This document shows, one piece after another, positions 32,382-35,036 of a stretch of 35,036 nucleotides of DNA; position 1 is the first letter of the stretch, and every line of letters begins with the position of its first letter. The notes beneath the pieces are model-generated. The model was not told where the DNA came from. It worked only from the letters and a program-made list of their open reading frames with translations, and did no database searches. Source of the DNA: Polaromonas sp. (lineage in GTDB: Bacteria; Pseudomonadota; Gammaproteobacteria; Burkholderiales; Burkholderiaceae_C); contig RDZZ01000047.1 of the NCBI GenBank assembly GCA_004293655.1, positions 1 to 35,036 of the forward strand, given 5' to 3'. The position numbers and the translations under genes are program-made.

Positions 32382-32484
32382 TTCAACGCAGAGGCGCAGA
32401 GTACGCAGAGAACCGCAGAGAAAGAAGAAAAATTTTGTTTTCCCCCTCGTCTTGCTCTGCGTACTCTGCGCCTGAAGCGTTGAA
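32382..32484. repeat. Large inverted repeat (CGCAGAG-rich arms) between otnC and otnI
   Basis: TTCAACGCAGAGGCGCAGAGTACGCAGAG (32382-32410) and CTCTGCGTACTCTGCGCCTGAAGCGTTGAA (32455-32484); 18 bp perfect core. Confidence 0.9.
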
Positions 32485-32534
32485 TGATTTGTCTGCCTTC
32501 GACCTTTGTAGTTGTAGTATTTTCCAGTTTGCTT

Positions 32535-33254
32535 CTACCAGCGCGCACCAAAAGTCTGCCGCAGCCCGTCAATCTGCGCTGCCGTCAATGCTGCGGGCGC
32601 GGGCTGCCCGTGGCTGGCATGTGTGAGACAGGCCAGGCGTGCGGTCTCTTCAAGCTCTTCAAGTGTGGCCATGGCCTGCATCGGGCTGTCGTGCCACACG
32701 TTCGGGCCCAGCCGCGCCAGCATCACGGCGCGAATGGGGGTGCCGCGCTCGCCGTAGTCGGCGATGGTGCGGGCCACCAAGGCGGCAACAGCCGGGTCGC
32801 CGGGGCGGTGGTAGGGCATCAGCGGGACATGCCCGACCTTCATGACAAAGTAGGGCGTCAGGGGTGCCAGCAACTCGTTTATCTGAGCGTTGGTGTCATG
32901 CTGGGCATGCTGCAAGCTCAGTGCCACGCAGTAGGTGCTGTGGGTGTGAATGATGCAGCGTGTGGCGGTATCAAAGCGCGTGGCAGCGGCGTAAATCTGG
33001 GTGTGCAGGGCGATGGTTTTGCTGGCTTTGTCACCACTGCGCTGCTGCGCGTTGGTGTCCAGCCGGGCCAGTCGGGCGGGGTCCAGAAAGCCCAGGCAGG
33101 CGTCCGTTGGTGTGATGAGAAACCCCACGCCGTCGGCCTCGTCCAGGCGCACACTGATGTTGCCTGCCGTGGCGTGGACGTAGCCTCTGTCAAACAGGCT
33201 TTTACCGACCCGGCAAATCTCCTCGCGCGCTTGGGCCTCAGTCATGCCAGTCAT
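32535..33254 (-). CDS. otnC: Class II aldolase family, 3-oxo-tetronate 4-phosphate decarboxylase (OtnC)
   Basis: GYVHATAGNISVRLDEADGVGFLITPTDACLG; CIIHTHSTYCVALS. Confidence 0.88.
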   Translation of the reverse strand: MTGMTEAQAREEICRVGKSLFDRGYVHATAGNISVRLDEADGVGFLITPTDACLGFLDPARLARLDTNAQQRSGDKASKTIALHTQIYAAATRFDTATRCIIHTHSTYCVALSLQHAQHDTNAQINELLAPLTPYFVMKVGHVPLMPYHRPGDPAVAALVARTIADYGERGTPIRAVMLARLGPNVWHDSPMQAMATLEELEETARLACLTHASHGQPAPAALTAAQIDGLRQTFGARW

Positions 33255-34540
33255 GCCAGCGTCGTGAAGGCGTGGGTGAAGAAATCATCGCCGCCAAAGT
33301 TGCCTGATTTGAGTGTGATGTGAAGACCCCTGCCTGAATCGCCCCCTGCCTCTTCAGGCAGCTGGGCAAAGCACCACGGAACCCCCGGCGCAATCTGCGG
33401 GCCGATCTGCATCTGCGTGATGCCCAGAGCCTGCACGCAAGCGCCTGATGTCTCACCGCCTGCCACCACCAGCTGGCGCACCCCCAGCGCGACCAGGCCT
33501 TGTGCAACGGCGGCCAGTGTGCGCTCGACCAGCGCCCCGGCAGACTCTGCGCCCAGCTGTTGTTGAATGGCTTTGACAGCGGCGCTCTCAGCGCTGGAGT
33601 ACACCAGAACTGGGCCGTCTTTCAGCTCAGGCGCAGCCCAGGCCAGCGCCTGCGTCGCCACATCTTCCCCGTTTGCCATCCGCAGTGGGTCAAGCGCCAA
33701 TGCAGGCCAGCCGGCTGTGATGAAAGCCTGCACCTGACGGTTGGTTGCCAGCGAACAACTGCCCGACACCACCGCTTTCCAGCCACTGGCCGGGGGCAAT
33801 TCGCTGGCCTCCAGAGAAGGTGAGATGCCAAAATTTTGTGCCAGACCGATGGCCACGCCTGAACCAGCTGTGACCAGCGGCATGTCCTTTAAAGCCGGGC
33901 CTAAGCGCATCAGATCGTCATTGGAAATCGCATCAACGACAGCCACGCCCACGCCAGTTGCCCTGAGCTGCGCGATGCGCTCACGCACAGCCTCACTGCT
34001 GCTGGCCACCGTGCGGTAGTCAATCAGCCCGACAACGCGCTGCACCTGTGCTTGCAGCACACGCACCAGGTTTGCGTCCGTCATGGGCGTGAGTGGATGG
34101 TTTTGCATGCCACTTTCATTCAGCAGCGCATCCCCGGCAAAAAGATGACCCTTGAACACGGTGCGGTTGTTGTCTGGAAAAGCCGGGGTGGCGATGGTGA
34201 AGTCGGCGCCCAGCGCGTCCATCAAGGCTTCGGTGACGGGGCCGATGTTGCCTTGCGCGGTGCTGTCAAAGGTGGAGCAATACTTGAAGTAAATCTGCTG
34301 TGCGCCCTGCGCCTGCAGCCAGGCCAGTGCTGCAAGCGACTGGGCCACGGCTTGCCCAGCCGGGTTGGTGCGTGACTTGAGTGCCACCACCACAGCATCG
34401 ACGCCTGCCCCCAAAGGAGCGGTGGGCACACCAATGGTTTGCACCACGCGCATGCCGCTGCGCACCAGGTTGTTGGCCAGGTCGCTGGCACCGGTGAAGT
34501 CATCGGCAATGCAGCCAAGCAGCAGTCTAGGTGGGGTCAT
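33251..34540 (-). CDS. otnK: Four-carbon acid sugar kinase, 3-oxo-tetronate kinase (OtnK)
   Basis: LLLGCIADDFTGASDLANNLVRSGMRVVQTIGVP; VVAGGETSGACVQALGI; start trimmed to MTPPRLLL. Confidence 0.93.
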   Translation of the reverse strand: MTPPRLLLGCIADDFTGASDLANNLVRSGMRVVQTIGVPTAPLGAGVDAVVVALKSRTNPAGQAVAQSLAALAWLQAQGAQQIYFKYCSTFDSTAQGNIGPVTEALMDALGADFTIATPAFPDNNRTVFKGHLFAGDALLNESGMQNHPLTPMTDANLVRVLQAQVQRVVGLIDYRTVASSSEAVRERIAQLRATGVGVAVVDAISNDDLMRLGPALKDMPLVTAGSGVAIGLAQNFGISPSLEASELPPASGWKAVVSGSCSLATNRQVQAFITAGWPALALDPLRMANGEDVATQALAWAAPELKDGPVLVYSSAESAAVKAIQQQLGAESAGALVERTLAAVAQGLVALGVRQLVVAGGETSGACVQALGITQMQIGPQIAPGVPWCFAQLPEEAGGDSGRGLHITLKSGNFGGDDFFTHAFTTLA

Positions 34541-35036
34541 ACGGTTTCTTTTTGGGCAATTCAATGCCAGGGAAGATCTTGATGACAGCGCTGTCATCTT
34601 CTTTTGCAAAGCCTGCGGTCGATGCCTGCATGAACATCTGATGCGCTGTGGACGACAGTGGCAGTGGAAACTTGCTGGCCCGCGCCATGTCCAGCACCAG
34701 CCCCAGGTCTTTGACAAAAATATCGACGCTTGAGAGCGGCGTGTAGTCAGCCGCCAGCACATGCGCCATGCGGTTTTCAAACATCCAGCTGTTGCCCGCG
34801 CTGTGGGTAATCACCTCGTAGAGTGCAGCTGGGTCAACGCCTTCGCGCAAACCCAGGGCCATGGCCTCGGCAGCAGCGGCGATGTGTACACCTGCCAGCA
34901 GCTGGTTGATGACTTTGACTTTGCTGCCTGCGCCCGCCTTGTCGCCGAGCTTGTACAACGTGCCGGCCATGGCACGCAAAAAAGGCTCGGCGACGGCATA
35001 GGCTTCGGGTTTGCCTGCACTCATCATGGTCATCTC
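34527..35036 (-). CDS. ltnD: L-threonate dehydrogenase-like NAD(P)-dependent oxidoreductase (C-terminal part, 5' end outside window)
   Basis: KVKVINQLLAGVHIAAAAEAMALGLREGVDPAALYEVITHSAGNSWMFENRM...VDIFVKDLGLVLDMA (beta-hydroxyacid dehydrogenase C-domain). Confidence 0.85.
   Translation of the reverse strand, partial: EMTMMSAGKPEAYAVAEPFLRAMAGTLYKLGDKAGAGSKVKVINQLLAGVHIAAAAEAMALGLREGVDPAALYEVITHSAGNSWMFENRMAHVLAADYTPLSSVDIFVKDLGLVLDMARASKFPLPLSSTAHQMFMQASTAGFAKEDDSAVIKIFPGIELPKKKPYDPT

Noticed and set aside
32339-32626. 95-aa ORF (RRGAEYAENRRERRKILFSPSSCSAYSA...)
   Set aside because: Translation through the CGCAGAG inverted repeat, a familiar source of spurious proteins.
31533-33323. Plus-strand ORFs 31533..32354 and 32484..33323
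   Set aside because: Antisense to otnI and otnC.

Overview
Chromosomal window from a betaproteobacterium (Comamonadaceae-like by gene content and repeat style; inference) spanning the replication origin: rpmH-rnpA-yidD-yidC-mnmE on the minus strand and dnaA-dnaN-gyrB on the plus strand. Most genes are housekeeping: metXW, lptC-kdsC-kdsD, a CPA2 antiporter, minCDE, and L-threonate catabolism genes (ltnD-otnK-otnC-otnI). Accessory or less ordinary content: (i) a NotI-family restriction endonuclease next to a D12-class adenine methyltransferase cut by the left edge; (ii) a bufferin/gig-type copper RiPP operon (DUF2282 precursor, DUF692 MNIO enzyme, DUF2063 partner, DoxX) with an adjacent TlpA-like protein and a divergent ECF sigma/zinc-type anti-sigma pair; (iii) an RRM/Gly-rich RNA-binding protein gene whose 5' UTR can fold into a nested structure around the SD and start codon; (iv) an origin with a DnaA-trio-like CTA repeat in dnaA-dnaN and an 11-bp-period repeat array in rpmH-dnaA; (v) a dispersed ~55-60 bp repeat family with seven candidate copies, some overlapping coding sequence; (vi) a large inverted repeat between otnC and otnI. 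All calls come from reading the sequence and supplied ORFs; no searches or folding were run.
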